DNA of 64,000 bases from positions 124,001-188,000 of the forward strand of contig NZ_BMIA01000002.1 of assembly GCF_014641595.1 (NCBI RefSeq), in the 5' to 3' direction. The DNA comes from Dyadobacter endophyticus. GTDB lineage: Bacteria; Bacteroidota; Bacteroidia; Cytophagales; Spirosomataceae. The notes beneath the pieces are model-generated. The model searched no databases. It had not been told where the DNA came from and saw only the letters and a program-made list of their open reading frames with translations. The translations under genes and the position numbers were made by a program. This document shows positions 43,486 to 51,953 of the stretch, one piece after another (position 1 is the stretch's first letter; every line of letters starts with the position of its first letter).

Positions 43486-45234
43486 TTATTTCATAGATGC
43501 TTCCAATGCGGCTGCCAGGTACACAAAAGGTGCATTCCAGTTGATGGCGATCTCATTGGAAGCGTAAGAGCATTCATTGTCGGTAAATGATTCGTCCGCA
43601 AACTTGTTGGGATAACCGGCGCATTTGTCCTGCTGCCCGGGGTTGGGCCCGCCGGAAAGCAAGCCGGGAATCGGGTCTACGATTCCATCGGCAATGGAGA
43701 GTCGCTGGTGTGGGTGCATTACCCTCTTAGATCCCGAACCTGTCAGGAAACAATAGCCTGTCGCATTGCGGCCGAGCAGGTAATCGAGGTTGCCGAGCGC
43801 TGCGTTAATATATTTCTGGTCTTTGGTCAATCGGTGGGCTTTCAGCAATGCAATACCCTGATTTGCAGCAACCGAGCTGCTACCCCAGGCATAGTCCTTT
43901 GCAATTTTGCCCATCACCGTGTTATAAGGCTGTTTTTCCAGATCGACGAGAAGCTGATCGGAATAATTCAAGACACTTTTCCGCAAAAGGCCAGACTGCT
44001 CAGCAGGCAACTTTAATTTTTTAGCGGAGCGAAGCAATGTATAGTAACCCAATGTTTTCACCTGACTCCAGGTAGGCAGCGCCATTGGTTGCTGTAATTC
44101 CAGGTCGATATCTTTGATATACTCCGGCTTGCCTGTGCTCGCATACATTTCACAGGCGGCCCAAATCCATTCGTCTTTTACCGAACGGTCACCATAGGCT
44201 CCCGTAACCACATCCGGATCGAACTGCTTGTTCATTGCATCCTGATTGTACATCACCGCCGGATGCTTTTCAGCCCATCGCCAACCCTTCACTGCGGCAG
44301 TGGTGCATGAATCGGACAGGCCGGGAAATTTATTGTTGAAATTTTTGAATATACGTGAAGCCTGCGCCATTACTGCCACCAGATCGAGCGTCGCTGCGGT
44401 GCCTTTCTGCACCACATAACGGGGATTTTTCGCAGCAACAGGCATTATCATTCCGTCAAAGCGAGGGTTGGTGAGCTTGTGATACACGCCTCCATCGACC
44501 GGGTCCTGCATCGTAAGCATCCAGCGTAGGTTCCAAACCACCTCGTCCAGCAAATCGGGAACACCATTGTCGCTCTCCGGGATATTCGTATTGAAATCTT
44601 CGAAATAAAGGGGATAATCCTCGTACAACGACAGCAGGGTACCCATGGTAATGCCCGAATTGACAATGTATTTATTATAGTCTCCGGCGTCGTACCAGCC
44701 CCGGGTGGAAGCTATCAAGGTATTTTCGGGCCGTCCATCCGAAACTGCCGAAGCGTGGACCAGCACTTTGTTGTCGGGATGGCCGGCTAGCCTCGCCCAC
44801 TTTCCAGCATACTTTTCGGGGAGATCAATGGAAGCGCGCTGATAGTAGAAGCCTTTCAGGGCAGCCTTCGCTACATCCCTATGGACTTGCTTACCGATAT
44901 TTAACCTGGCCGATCTCCCCAATCCCGCTATTTCAATAACATAGGAACCGGGCTTCCTAAGACCACTAAAATCAGCAAGGCGGGTGTGCTTCCCTGAATG
45001 CTGACTGGTACGAACATTGCCCAGCTTGCCTTTTAAAACCGTTTTCCCGGTTTTGGCGTCTTTCACTTCAAATGCATCGGCTTCATCCGACACAACAACA
45101 GCCACTTTCGGCGCTGCCGGGTAAAACCCGATCTGATTCAATCGTATGGCGTCCGAATGCTGCTGCGCCCGCACGGGCGAGAAATACAAACCAAAGGCCG
45201 CGAGCGACACGGCCACATGCAGGAATAACTTCAT
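43486..45234 (-). CDS. GH9 endoglucanase with N-terminal Ig-like domain
   Basis: 582 residues. Signal peptide (LHVAVSLAAFGLYFSPVRAQ), an Ig-like CelD_N domain at about 28-115 (IRLNQIGFYPAAPKVAVVVS, RLADFSGLRKPGSYVIEIAG), then the GH9 (alpha/alpha)6 barrel. Catalytic landmarks: STRGWYDAGDYNKYIVNSG (DAGD, base Asp), HPHQRLSIADG (substrate His), and FTDNECSYASNEIAINWNAP (acid Glu in NE). Cleaves beta-1,4-glucan in the periplasm or outside. No SusCD pair is adjacent, so it is probably an independent cellulase gene. The HxlR gene lies upstream on the same strand, within about 20 bp. Confidence 0.93.
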   Translation of the reverse strand: MKLFLHVAVSLAAFGLYFSPVRAQQHSDAIRLNQIGFYPAAPKVAVVVSDEADAFEVKDAKTGKTVLKGKLGNVRTSQHSGKHTRLADFSGLRKPGSYVIEIAGLGRSARLNIGKQVHRDVAKAALKGFYYQRASIDLPEKYAGKWARLAGHPDNKVLVHASAVSDGRPENTLIASTRGWYDAGDYNKYIVNSGITMGTLLSLYEDYPLYFEDFNTNIPESDNGVPDLLDEVVWNLRWMLTMQDPVDGGVYHKLTNPRFDGMIMPVAAKNPRYVVQKGTAATLDLVAVMAQASRIFKNFNNKFPGLSDSCTTAAVKGWRWAEKHPAVMYNQDAMNKQFDPDVVTGAYGDRSVKDEWIWAACEMYASTGKPEYIKDIDLELQQPMALPTWSQVKTLGYYTLLRSAKKLKLPAEQSGLLRKSVLNYSDQLLVDLEKQPYNTVMGKIAKDYAWGSSSVAANQGIALLKAHRLTKDQKYINAALGNLDYLLGRNATGYCFLTGSGSKRVMHPHQRLSIADGIVDPIPGLLSGGPNPGQQDKCAGYPNKFADESFTDNECSYASNEIAINWNAPFVYLAAALEASMK

Positions 45235-45255
45235 GTATTCTTTTAAATGTTTACC

Positions 45256-45642
45256 TCAATCCTGCAATTCTTTTACAGGATGTTCAATGTTGGTGCCAGT
45301 GATCACCAGGCGATGATACTCGCCCCACCGGCGGAGTTCCTCAATCAGCGGTTCAAGCGAATGGGCATGTCCCGTGCGCTCGTACTCGATTATCGGTGGA
45401 AACGAATCGTATACTTTTCGCTCCACCAGCAGGTTCATTTCCAATTCTTTCAGCTCCTTCGACAGCATCCGCGGCGTAATGTTCGGAATAGCATTCTGTA
45501 ATTCCATAAACCGCTTGTGCCCGAGGCTCATCGCGATGAGGATCGAAATTTTCCATTTCCCGCTGATCACATCCAGTGCATCCCGCACCGGCAATATCAT
45601 TTCCCGGCATTCCGGGTGATTTTCCTTGAAATTCTCTTTCAT
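45256..45642 (-). CDS. HxlR-family transcriptional regulator
   Basis: 128 residues. Winged-helix HxlR pattern: N-terminal Cys in HPECREMILPVRDALDVISG, then GKWKISILIAMSLGHKRFME, LQNAIPNITPRMLSKELKEL, and the wing VYDSFPPIIEYERTGHAHSL, followed by PLIEELRRWGEYHR. The Cys preceding the helix is often redox- or electrophile-sensitive in this family. It lies just upstream of the GH9 gene on the same strand, but HxlR proteins usually control oxidoreductase genes, so the target is not clear. The Dabb-protein gene further upstream is a candidate (inference). Confidence 0.9.
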   Translation of the reverse strand: MKENFKENHPECREMILPVRDALDVISGKWKISILIAMSLGHKRFMELQNAIPNITPRMLSKELKELEMNLLVERKVYDSFPPIIEYERTGHAHSLEPLIEELRRWGEYHRLVITGTNIEHPVKELQD

Positions 45643-45686
45643 ATTGTCACTCCTTCAAAACATAAACGATGTCCGTCAAAGGCATT

Positions 45687-46100
45687 TTAGCCGACGTTCT
45701 TCGGCCCCACGGCGTCGTAAACCACTACTTTTTCCCACAGATGGGAATATTGCTCAATGAATTCGAGATGGATCGGGTGCGTCTGGTAGATTTCTTCCTC
45801 AATGATATTTTTGAAAAAACACATCCAGGAAATCGTGTAATCTTTGACGATCACTGAGCGATTGGTAACCGCCGGCTTTCCGATATGTACATACTGTATC
45901 GTCGGAACCTTGGCCAGCTTGTGCAATCCTTCCAGTAACTGTGCCTCATGCTGGGCATTGTTAGGTTCTTTGAGGTAAAAGAAAACATGGTGGATAAACA
46001 GCTCCTTCACTCTTTCCGGCCCGGCGGTAATACCAGAAACAGAGGCGAATGAAGCCAATCCCGCATTTTGCAGGAACGTTCTTCTTGATTGTTCTTCCAT
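45687..46100 (-). CDS. Exported Dabb (stress-responsive A/B barrel) domain protein
   Basis: 137 residues from the ATG at 46100, a Tat-type signal (MEEQSRRTFLQNAGLASFAS); the frame extends to 46151 with a less likely start. The Dabb barrel follows: ELFIHHVFFYLKEPNNAQHE, VPTIQYVHIGKPAVTNRSVI, ISWMCFFKNIIEEEIYQTHP and LWEKVVVYDAVGP. A small dimeric ferredoxin-like barrel; relatives act on or bind aromatic or polyketide ligands, but the function here is unknown. Divergent from the cupin gene at 46308. Confidence 0.85.
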   Translation of the reverse strand: MEEQSRRTFLQNAGLASFASVSGITAGPERVKELFIHHVFFYLKEPNNAQHEAQLLEGLHKLAKVPTIQYVHIGKPAVTNRSVIVKDYTISWMCFFKNIIEEEIYQTHPIHLEFIEQYSHLWEKVVVYDAVGPKNVG

Positions 46101-46307
46101 GAATTGAGAGCAAAAACAGACAACGGAGGTTTTTCCGCATTTCAACTTCAAGGATAACGCTTATTTACCCATTATCAAAATAGTTAACATGTCCTAAAAT
46201 CCATCTTGAACTAATCTAATAAAAGTTAAAATTATTTACACATTTCAGTTCAGGTAAACCATTTAAGTAAGAGTCTTTCTACTTGAAACTATTCCATTTG
46301 ACCTATT

Positions 46308-46751
46308 ATGAAAATCACAAAACGAGACCTTGTCGTCGCCTCAATATCTGTTTGCTGCACATTGAGTTGCATCGTTGCACGCCCTACGGCCAGTATGCTC
46401 GAATCATCAATTTTCGACTGGAACAACATCGCCGTCAGGGCGACGGCCACCGGATCCGTAAGAACCTTTTTTCGTTCTCAAACAGCTACGACAGACGAAC
46501 TCGAATGCCACGTAACGACATTGAACCCCGGAGAAGCATCGCATCCGCCTCACAAACATCCGGAAGAAGAACTGATTATTGTTAAGGAAGGCACCGTAGA
46601 GGCGCTCGTAAACGGAGATAAAAAGAAGGTAGGGCCCGGCTCCGTCATTTTCCAGGCGTCCGATCAAATGCACTCGATACGCAACGCGGGCAAAACACCA
46701 GCGACTTACCATGTGATCAGTTGGCATTCGCCCGGGACGATGGTGAAGTAG
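46308..46751 (+). CDS. Small cupin-domain protein, exported
   Basis: 147 residues. A hydrophobic N-terminus (DLVVASISVCCTLSCIVA) serves as export or anchor signal. The cupin core has motif 1 EASHPPHKHPEEELIIVKEG (two His and Glu, metal ligands) and motif 2 KVGPGSVIFQASDQMHSIRN (final His). A single-domain, metal-binding beta barrel; the substrate cannot be deduced. Its stop codon abuts a frameshifted remnant on the other strand. Confidence 0.82.
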   Translation: MKITKRDLVVASISVCCTLSCIVARPTASMLESSIFDWNNIAVRATATGSVRTFFRSQTATTDELECHVTTLNPGEASHPPHKHPEEELIIVKEGTVEALVNGDKKKVGPGSVIFQASDQMHSIRNAGKTPATYHVISWHSPGTMVK

Positions 46752-46882
46752 TTATTTCTTTTTGAAGAGGTGCTCGGAGACGGGCTGTTTTTCGAGAAGC
46801 CAAATACGCCATTCGTACTTCTGCTGGAAAAGCGATAAGCCAATTCATCAAGCTGGTCATACTCATAACGTTCAAGATTCAT
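46752..46882 (-). pseudogene. Frameshifted remnant of a small protein gene
   Basis: Reading from the ATG at 46882 gives MNLERYEYDQLDELAYRF, which then drifts into Ser-rich sequence. A shift by one frame near 46830 restores natural-looking FQQKYEWRIWLLEKQPVSEH and LFKKK, ending at a TAA at 46754-46752. Both pieces have ordinary composition, so the simplest reading is a small gene broken by a 1-2 base change. Family not recognised. Confidence 0.4.
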
Positions 46883-46900
46883 ACCGACAGATTTCAGGGT

Positions 46901-46931
46901 AAAAAAATAGCCAGCGAAAAGTCGCTGGCTA
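46901..46931 (-). terminator. Terminator of the 3-keto-glycoside operon
   Basis: A perfect 10-bp stem TAGCCAGCGA / TCGCTGGCTA with a four-base loop (46908-46931), followed on the minus strand by a run of seven T. Lies 26 bases after the stop of the DUF6807 gene, the last gene of the minus-strand operon. Confidence 0.82.
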
Positions 46932-46956
46932 CCCTTTCAATCTGCTATGATACAAA

Positions 46957-48000
46957 CTATTCCGTCTTCGCGTACGCAGCTGCGAGGTCGTTCAGGGTTG
47001 CATCTTTCAAATGCTCTGACGCAATTACCAGGCGGTAACGGAACGTCGTCGATTCACCTTTTTTCAGTTTGAAATTGAGTGTTTCCTTTCCGTCACTGAG
47101 TGCTTTCATTCCCAGCGGATTCACGGCGAACAGTCCGTAACCTCTCGCATGCCAGTAAGCCGGGTAACCGACGTTCTTAGGATGGTCGATCATCGCGACG
47201 CTGATGTTTTCGTCCTTGATCTTGCCCGTGAGGTTACACCAGATCGCACGTTTGCCCCAAACTGTTTCACCTTCTATCCCATTGCTGTTGCGGTAGTTGC
47301 CGGTAATGCCCTCATTGTTCAATGCAGGTACTTTGGTAGCAATACCGCTCGCGTCGGTGAAGATTTCAGGCTTGTTCGAAGGCAGTTCGAGCTCGCGCGC
47401 TACGCGGATAGCGTACATCCCATCTTTCACGTCGGGCATGCTCACTTCCGGTAAAACAGCTGTCAACGTCGTCGAACGGTCGATAATGCGGGTTTCGCCT
47501 TTGCCGCTGAAAGTGTATTTGGTTACTTCTTTCAGGGTTAGCGTACCGTCTTTATCCACCCAGTCGGCGGTTACGGTGAGCTCACCTTTGTCTTTTCCGC
47601 TTTTTACGGAAGTAATGCCGGTATGGATAATCGTTCCGTAAGCACGTTTTTCGTGGTTCACGGCATCGGAATTGTTCCAATAGTCGTTCCCGTTCACATC
47701 TTCATAGTTGAGCCAGATACCCACGTGGTGCGGGTGATCTACGCGCTCGCCTGCACGAGGGTCCAGTGGCCAGCCACGGGTGATCACCGTGCCCCTGGCC
47801 GTCGCTACCGGGTACAGGACGGCCTTTTTCAGCGTTTTTTCGCCGGGGTAATAGTAAGCCGTAAATGGATTCCCGTCGATTTTCACTTCCACTTTTTTGT
47901 CCTTGTCATTCCGGACGAGATCAACCTTCTGCGCAAAAGCACTGCCAGTGCCTACAAATGCGGCAGCTGTCAATACCAAAGCAGTATGTTTTAAATTCAC
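46957..48000 (-). CDS. Exported DUF6807 (PmoA-like) protein
   Basis: 347 residues. Sec signal MNLKHTALVLTAAAFVGTGS with cleavage after AFA-Q. Family landmarks: ITRGWPLDPRAGERVDHPHH, HVGIWLNYEDVNGNDYWNNS, and a C-terminal segment HPKNVGYPAYWHARGYGLFA with VNPLG, matching PF14100 (DUF6807, earlier labelled methane oxygenase PmoA). The fold is probably a beta-sandwich, with conserved His residues (DHPHH) that could bind metal. Exact reaction unknown; the name PmoA is misleading here. Fourth enzyme gene of the operon, starting 20 bp after the oxidoreductase stop, and last before the terminator. Confidence 0.85.
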   Translation of the reverse strand: MNLKHTALVLTAAAFVGTGSAFAQKVDLVRNDKDKKVEVKIDGNPFTAYYYPGEKTLKKAVLYPVATARGTVITRGWPLDPRAGERVDHPHHVGIWLNYEDVNGNDYWNNSDAVNHEKRAYGTIIHTGITSVKSGKDKGELTVTADWVDKDGTLTLKEVTKYTFSGKGETRIIDRSTTLTAVLPEVSMPDVKDGMYAIRVARELELPSNKPEIFTDASGIATKVPALNNEGITGNYRNSNGIEGETVWGKRAIWCNLTGKIKDENISVAMIDHPKNVGYPAYWHARGYGLFAVNPLGMKALSDGKETLNFKLKKGESTTFRYRLVIASEHLKDATLNDLAAAYAKTE

Positions 48001-48019
48001 TGTCTGATCTTTTAAAATG

Positions 48020-49360
48020 TTAGCTAAGCACGATTTCCTTTTTCTTCGGATCCCAGTTCACACGTTTTCCGGTATGCAACGCCTGGGTAGCCATAATGTT
48101 CGCTACCGAGTGGTTGAAACCTACGCGGGCAGGTGCATTCGTTTCCTTGCGGCTGCGGATACACTCCATCCAGTTGCGCATGTGCAGCGACGTCATCGGA
48201 TCGGCACCGGTGTTGGCGTCGGTCGCGATTTTATCGCCGGTTTTCAGGGACATTTCAGGAAGCAAGTTTGCCTGCAAGCCCATTCCTTTCGCATCTTTTT
48301 CCTTTAAGCCGCCTTCGGAAGTGATCTTGTTCGTGTCGAGGTTGATCATCCCGCCATTTGAGTAGTAGTATTCCTTCACGCCGCCTGCTTCGTTGTTGAA
48401 ACGGGAAGAGTAGATCACCTGGAAACCTTTGCTCTTGTCGTCCACGGGACCGTACTCGAATGCCGCACTGAAAGTATCGACATTGGTGCGGCCGTCTTTC
48501 CAGGTGTAGATACCACCGTTGGCAACCACATTACGCGGCGCGTCAAGGCCTGAGAACCAGTGTACGGTGTCGATCTGGTGGGCCATCCATTGTCCCGGAA
48601 TACCCGATGAATATGGGTAGAATAACCGGAATTCAAGGTAGTAGCGTGGGTTCCATCCTACTTTCGGACGGTTCATCAGGAAGCGGTCCCAGTCGGTATC
48701 CTCTTTGCGGATTTGTGAAACGAGCTCCTTCCGTCTCCAACGGCCTGGCTGGTTCACATTCCAGGTCATTTCAACCGTAGTAATATCCCCGAATTTACCC
48801 GATTTGATATATTCGTAAGCCGCCCAATAGTTGGGAGCACTGCGGCGCTGCGAACCTACCTGTACAATCTGTTTGGAACCTTCCACCGCTTTCAAAGCTA
48901 CTTTTGCATCTTCAAGGGTTTCCGCAAACGGTTTTTCAACGTACACGTCACGCCCCGATTTTACAGCTTCCGCGCAATGCAAAGCATGCTGAAAATCGGC
49001 GGTACTGATGATCACCGCGTCCACATCCTTGCGTGCGAGCAGCTCTTCGTTGTTTCTTGCCTTTACAAATTCACTGGCTGCATAGGGTTTCCCCTTCATG
49101 AATGCCTCCGCTTCGTCGCGGCGACGGTTCCACAGGTCGGAAACGCCCATAAACTCAAAGTTCAGTTCCTTGGCGTGATCCGAGAAGGAAGGTGCCAGCG
49201 AGCTGCGGAAACGGTCCGAGAAACCGATGATACCTACCCTGACGCGATCATTAGCTCCCACGATACGGCGGTAGCTGGCCGCACTGAAAGCATTGGTGCC
49301 TACTGCGACACCCGCAGAAGCCAGTGCTGCATTTTTAAGAAAATCCCTTCTACTGGTCAT
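48020..49360 (-). CDS. Tat-exported Gfo/Idh/MocA-family oxidoreductase
   Basis: 446 residues. Tat signal MTSRRDFLKNAALASAGVAV (RRDFLK). Rossmann motif RVRVGIIGFSDRFRSSLA, the NAD(P)-site EKP motif in GRDVYVEKPFAETLEDAK, VQVGSQRRSAPNYWAAYEYI, and the active-site segment GQWMAHQIDTVHWFSGLDAP (D-x3-H). Export of an NAD(P)-binding enzyme with bound cofactor is known for glucose-fructose oxidoreductase relatives. By context it would oxidise a glycoside C3 hydroxyl or reduce the keto product (inference). Third enzyme gene of the operon. Confidence 0.9.
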   Translation of the reverse strand: MTSRRDFLKNAALASAGVAVGTNAFSAASYRRIVGANDRVRVGIIGFSDRFRSSLAPSFSDHAKELNFEFMGVSDLWNRRRDEAEAFMKGKPYAASEFVKARNNEELLARKDVDAVIISTADFQHALHCAEAVKSGRDVYVEKPFAETLEDAKVALKAVEGSKQIVQVGSQRRSAPNYWAAYEYIKSGKFGDITTVEMTWNVNQPGRWRRKELVSQIRKEDTDWDRFLMNRPKVGWNPRYYLEFRLFYPYSSGIPGQWMAHQIDTVHWFSGLDAPRNVVANGGIYTWKDGRTNVDTFSAAFEYGPVDDKSKGFQVIYSSRFNNEAGGVKEYYYSNGGMINLDTNKITSEGGLKEKDAKGMGLQANLLPEMSLKTGDKIATDANTGADPMTSLHMRNWMECIRSRKETNAPARVGFNHSVANIMATQALHTGKRVNWDPKKKEIVLS

Positions 49361-49485
49361 GATATTGGATTTGAATAATGTTGACTTTTTGACTGCTTTT
49401 GAGGCCGATTTACGGGCAATCGTTTCTAAATGTCGAACGCCCGTCTATCTACTGTATTTTTTTACGCTTTTTCCGCCGATTCGGG

Positions 49486-50853
49486 CTATTTGATTTCCTT
49501 CACTTTCAAACTGCGGAAAAACACATTATCCCCGTGATCCTGCAACAGCAGGTTACCCTGTTGCGACAAGCCGAAACCCTCGAATTTCGCAAATTTCGAC
49601 CCTGCCACGAATTCTTTAAACTGCGGGGAGCCACGCACATATTCCACTACTTTATAGCCGTTCAGAAAATGCTGCACGGTGCCATCTTTCTGCACGACAA
49701 TACGGCCCTGGTTCCATTCGCCGATTTTTTTAACTGCATTCCTCGGCCGATCCGCCGGGATCACGTCGTAAAACGAAGCAATGGTACGGTTGCCATTTTT
49801 GCCGAGTTTCGCATCCGGGTGACGCTCGTCGTCGAGCACCTGATATTCGCAGCCGATACCCGATTTGCCATTGGAATTGAATTTCTGGTCTACAAAATAT
49901 TTCACGCCGCTGTTGGCACCTTCGGTAAGCTTAAATTCAAATTCATATTCGAATGCGGGGCCATAGAGCTTGCGGGTAACAATATCGTTACCGGTTTCGG
50001 AGCCGTCCGACTTGGAAATCTGAATGGTACCGTCCTGATAGTTCCATCTTTTGGCAGGAAAATCGGTGCCACCGTAAGAACGCCACTGGTCCACCGATTT
50101 ACCATCATACAGTAATGAATAGCCCTGTGCTTTTTCCGAAGCGTCGAGGTTGTTGGGGATCAGGTTCACAATGCGCACGCTCGTCGCCGGGCTCGGTTTA
50201 AGCTTAGTAGTTTTGATACGCACATTCTTCCAGCTCACCTGCGTGCCTTCCATTTCCTTGCTACCGATCGCGTGCACTTGCAGACAAATGAAACCCGAGG
50301 GTGTCATATCGTCGATTACATGTGCAACCGGAACACCATTCAGGAAAGTGCGTATCGAATTGCCGATCGCTTCGATGCGGTACTTGTTCCATGCGTCTCT
50401 TTTAAATGCTTTTTTGCCTTCCGGGTTCAAATCGAGCGGGTAAAGCCAACCGCGGCGTGCTTCGTCGTAAATCCCTGCTGAATATGCGCGGTCGCTCGGG
50501 TCGATCTCGACCTGGTAGCCATGCACGCGGCCATTCATGTATTCGGGTTTGGACAGGCTGCGGATCTGAATACCGGAGTTCAGTTTATTATCGACCTTTA
50601 CATCCAGTTCCAGGATAAAATCGCCGTAATCTTTTTCGGTCGTCAGGAATGAGTTAGGTGTACCCATCACGGAAGTCCCCACGATAGCCCCATCTTTTAC
50701 TTCATATTTGGCCTGGCCATTAAGCTGTTTCCAGCCGGTAAGGTCCTTGCCATTGAAGAGGTCCTGCCAGCCGTCTTTCGACTTCTGTGCTTGAAGCGGC
50801 GCGGTAAAGAGGAACGCGGCCATTGCGACCAGCGGTAATCGAAATTTTCTCAT
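49486..50853 (-). CDS. Secreted tandem DUF1080 (3-keto-disaccharide hydrolase) protein
   Basis: 455 residues. Sec signal MRKFRLPLVAMAAFLFTAPL, then two DUF1080/3keto-disac_hyd domains. Domain one (about 25-215): DGWQDLFNGKDLTGWKQLNG, FILELDVKVDNKLNSGIQIR. Domain two (about 240-455): YSLLYDGKSVDQWRSYGGTD, YEFEFKLTEGANSGVKYFVD. Each is a concanavalin-like jelly roll with the family N-S-G-x-x-x motif. Members with known activity split 3-keto-glycosides by an elimination-type mechanism. Two copies in one chain may widen substrate range or leave one as a binding module (inference). Located between the epimerase and oxidoreductase genes in the operon. Confidence 0.9.
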   Translation of the reverse strand: MRKFRLPLVAMAAFLFTAPLQAQKSKDGWQDLFNGKDLTGWKQLNGQAKYEVKDGAIVGTSVMGTPNSFLTTEKDYGDFILELDVKVDNKLNSGIQIRSLSKPEYMNGRVHGYQVEIDPSDRAYSAGIYDEARRGWLYPLDLNPEGKKAFKRDAWNKYRIEAIGNSIRTFLNGVPVAHVIDDMTPSGFICLQVHAIGSKEMEGTQVSWKNVRIKTTKLKPSPATSVRIVNLIPNNLDASEKAQGYSLLYDGKSVDQWRSYGGTDFPAKRWNYQDGTIQISKSDGSETGNDIVTRKLYGPAFEYEFEFKLTEGANSGVKYFVDQKFNSNGKSGIGCEYQVLDDERHPDAKLGKNGNRTIASFYDVIPADRPRNAVKKIGEWNQGRIVVQKDGTVQHFLNGYKVVEYVRGSPQFKEFVAGSKFAKFEGFGLSQQGNLLLQDHGDNVFFRSLKVKEIK

Positions 50854-50969
50854 TGTGTTGAATAAAGATGATGAATAACTGAAAAATGCGAAAGGGCATC
50901 CTATCTAATATCAGCTATTGCCATAATAACGAAATATTAATAAGAATACCCTTACAAATCCAGTTGAGG

Positions 50970-51866
50970 CTACACCGGATATTTTAAAACCTCGGTGATG
51001 TACTTTTTATTGATTTCGGCACAGATCAATGGCGATTTCTCGGGATCGGGGACGCCGTCGAGTTCTACCACCGCCCATCCTTTGAACCTGATCTTGTCCA
51101 ATGCCTTGAAAACCGCCGGCACATCCACCCTGCCCTGCCCCAGTTCCACAAATTTGTAACCGCTTTTGGTATCCGCCGGTTTGGTATCTTTCAAATGCAG
51201 TGAATGCAGAATGTCCTTGTATTTAACGATCGCCTCATGTGGCTCGCCTCCGCCCTGCTTGTAATGTGCAATGTCAAGCAGCAGTTTAATGTACCGCGGG
51301 TCCATTGCCTGTACGATCACGTCTACCTCCTCGGGCGTCTCACCGAGTTGGTTCATATGGTTGTGATAAACCACCTGCACACCCTGATCGGCCGTTTGCT
51401 TACCAATCTCGTTCATTACCTGCGCCAGCTTTTTCAGCTCTTCCACGGATGGTGCACGGTCTTTCGGGCGTAAACTATTGGTAAGCTGCATGGCGTTACC
51501 CCCCAGTGCTTTCACAAAACTCGCGTGCGCAACGTGCGTGTCCACGGTACTTTCAAATTTTGCAGGATCTATTTCTACATTCCCGCTCGAAAACATGCAG
51601 AGCGTCAAATTGTTCTTCAATAATGCATCTTTCAGTTCGGAAGGCTTATTGCGGTAAGGACCAAAGGTATTGGCCCGCAGTTGAATGCCTTTGAAGCCCA
51701 GCCCGGTCAGATCGGCCATGGCCTGTTCGTCCTTTCCGCCCCAGGTAATGGCCGAATAGCCGATTTTTATATCTCCTTTCTTTACTGCGGCTTCCAGCCA
51801 ACCGGCGCCTGCGGCAGTAGCGGCCACAGCGACTGAAGTGTTTTGTAGAAAATTCCGTCTGTTCAT
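50970..51866 (-). CDS. Tat-exported sugar isomerase/epimerase (xylose-isomerase-like TIM barrel)
   Basis: 298 residues. Tat signal MNRRNFLQNTSVAVAATAAG. TIM-barrel segments with metal ligands: IKIGYSAITWGGKDEQAMAD, GFKGIQLRANTFGPYRNKPS, LCMFSSGNVEIDPAKFESTV, VQVVYHNHMNQLGETPEEVD (His), KLLLDIAHYKQGGGEPHEAI (Asp, His), HSLHLKDTKPAD, and GWAVVELDGVPDPEKSP (Glu). AP-endonuclease-2-like epimerase family. By context it could interconvert keto-sugars released by the DUF1080 enzyme. First enzyme gene after susD in the same operon, about 87 bp downstream of it. Confidence 0.88.
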   Translation of the reverse strand: MNRRNFLQNTSVAVAATAAGAGWLEAAVKKGDIKIGYSAITWGGKDEQAMADLTGLGFKGIQLRANTFGPYRNKPSELKDALLKNNLTLCMFSSGNVEIDPAKFESTVDTHVAHASFVKALGGNAMQLTNSLRPKDRAPSVEELKKLAQVMNEIGKQTADQGVQVVYHNHMNQLGETPEEVDVIVQAMDPRYIKLLLDIAHYKQGGGEPHEAIVKYKDILHSLHLKDTKPADTKSGYKFVELGQGRVDVPAVFKALDKIRFKGWAVVELDGVPDPEKSPLICAEINKKYITEVLKYPV

Positions 51867-51953
51867 TTCAGGTTTAGATTAATGTAAAATCTATAACTCC
51901 CAGACGATATAAAACAACAATGACCCGCTATCTACGGGCCATTGCGTGTAAAT

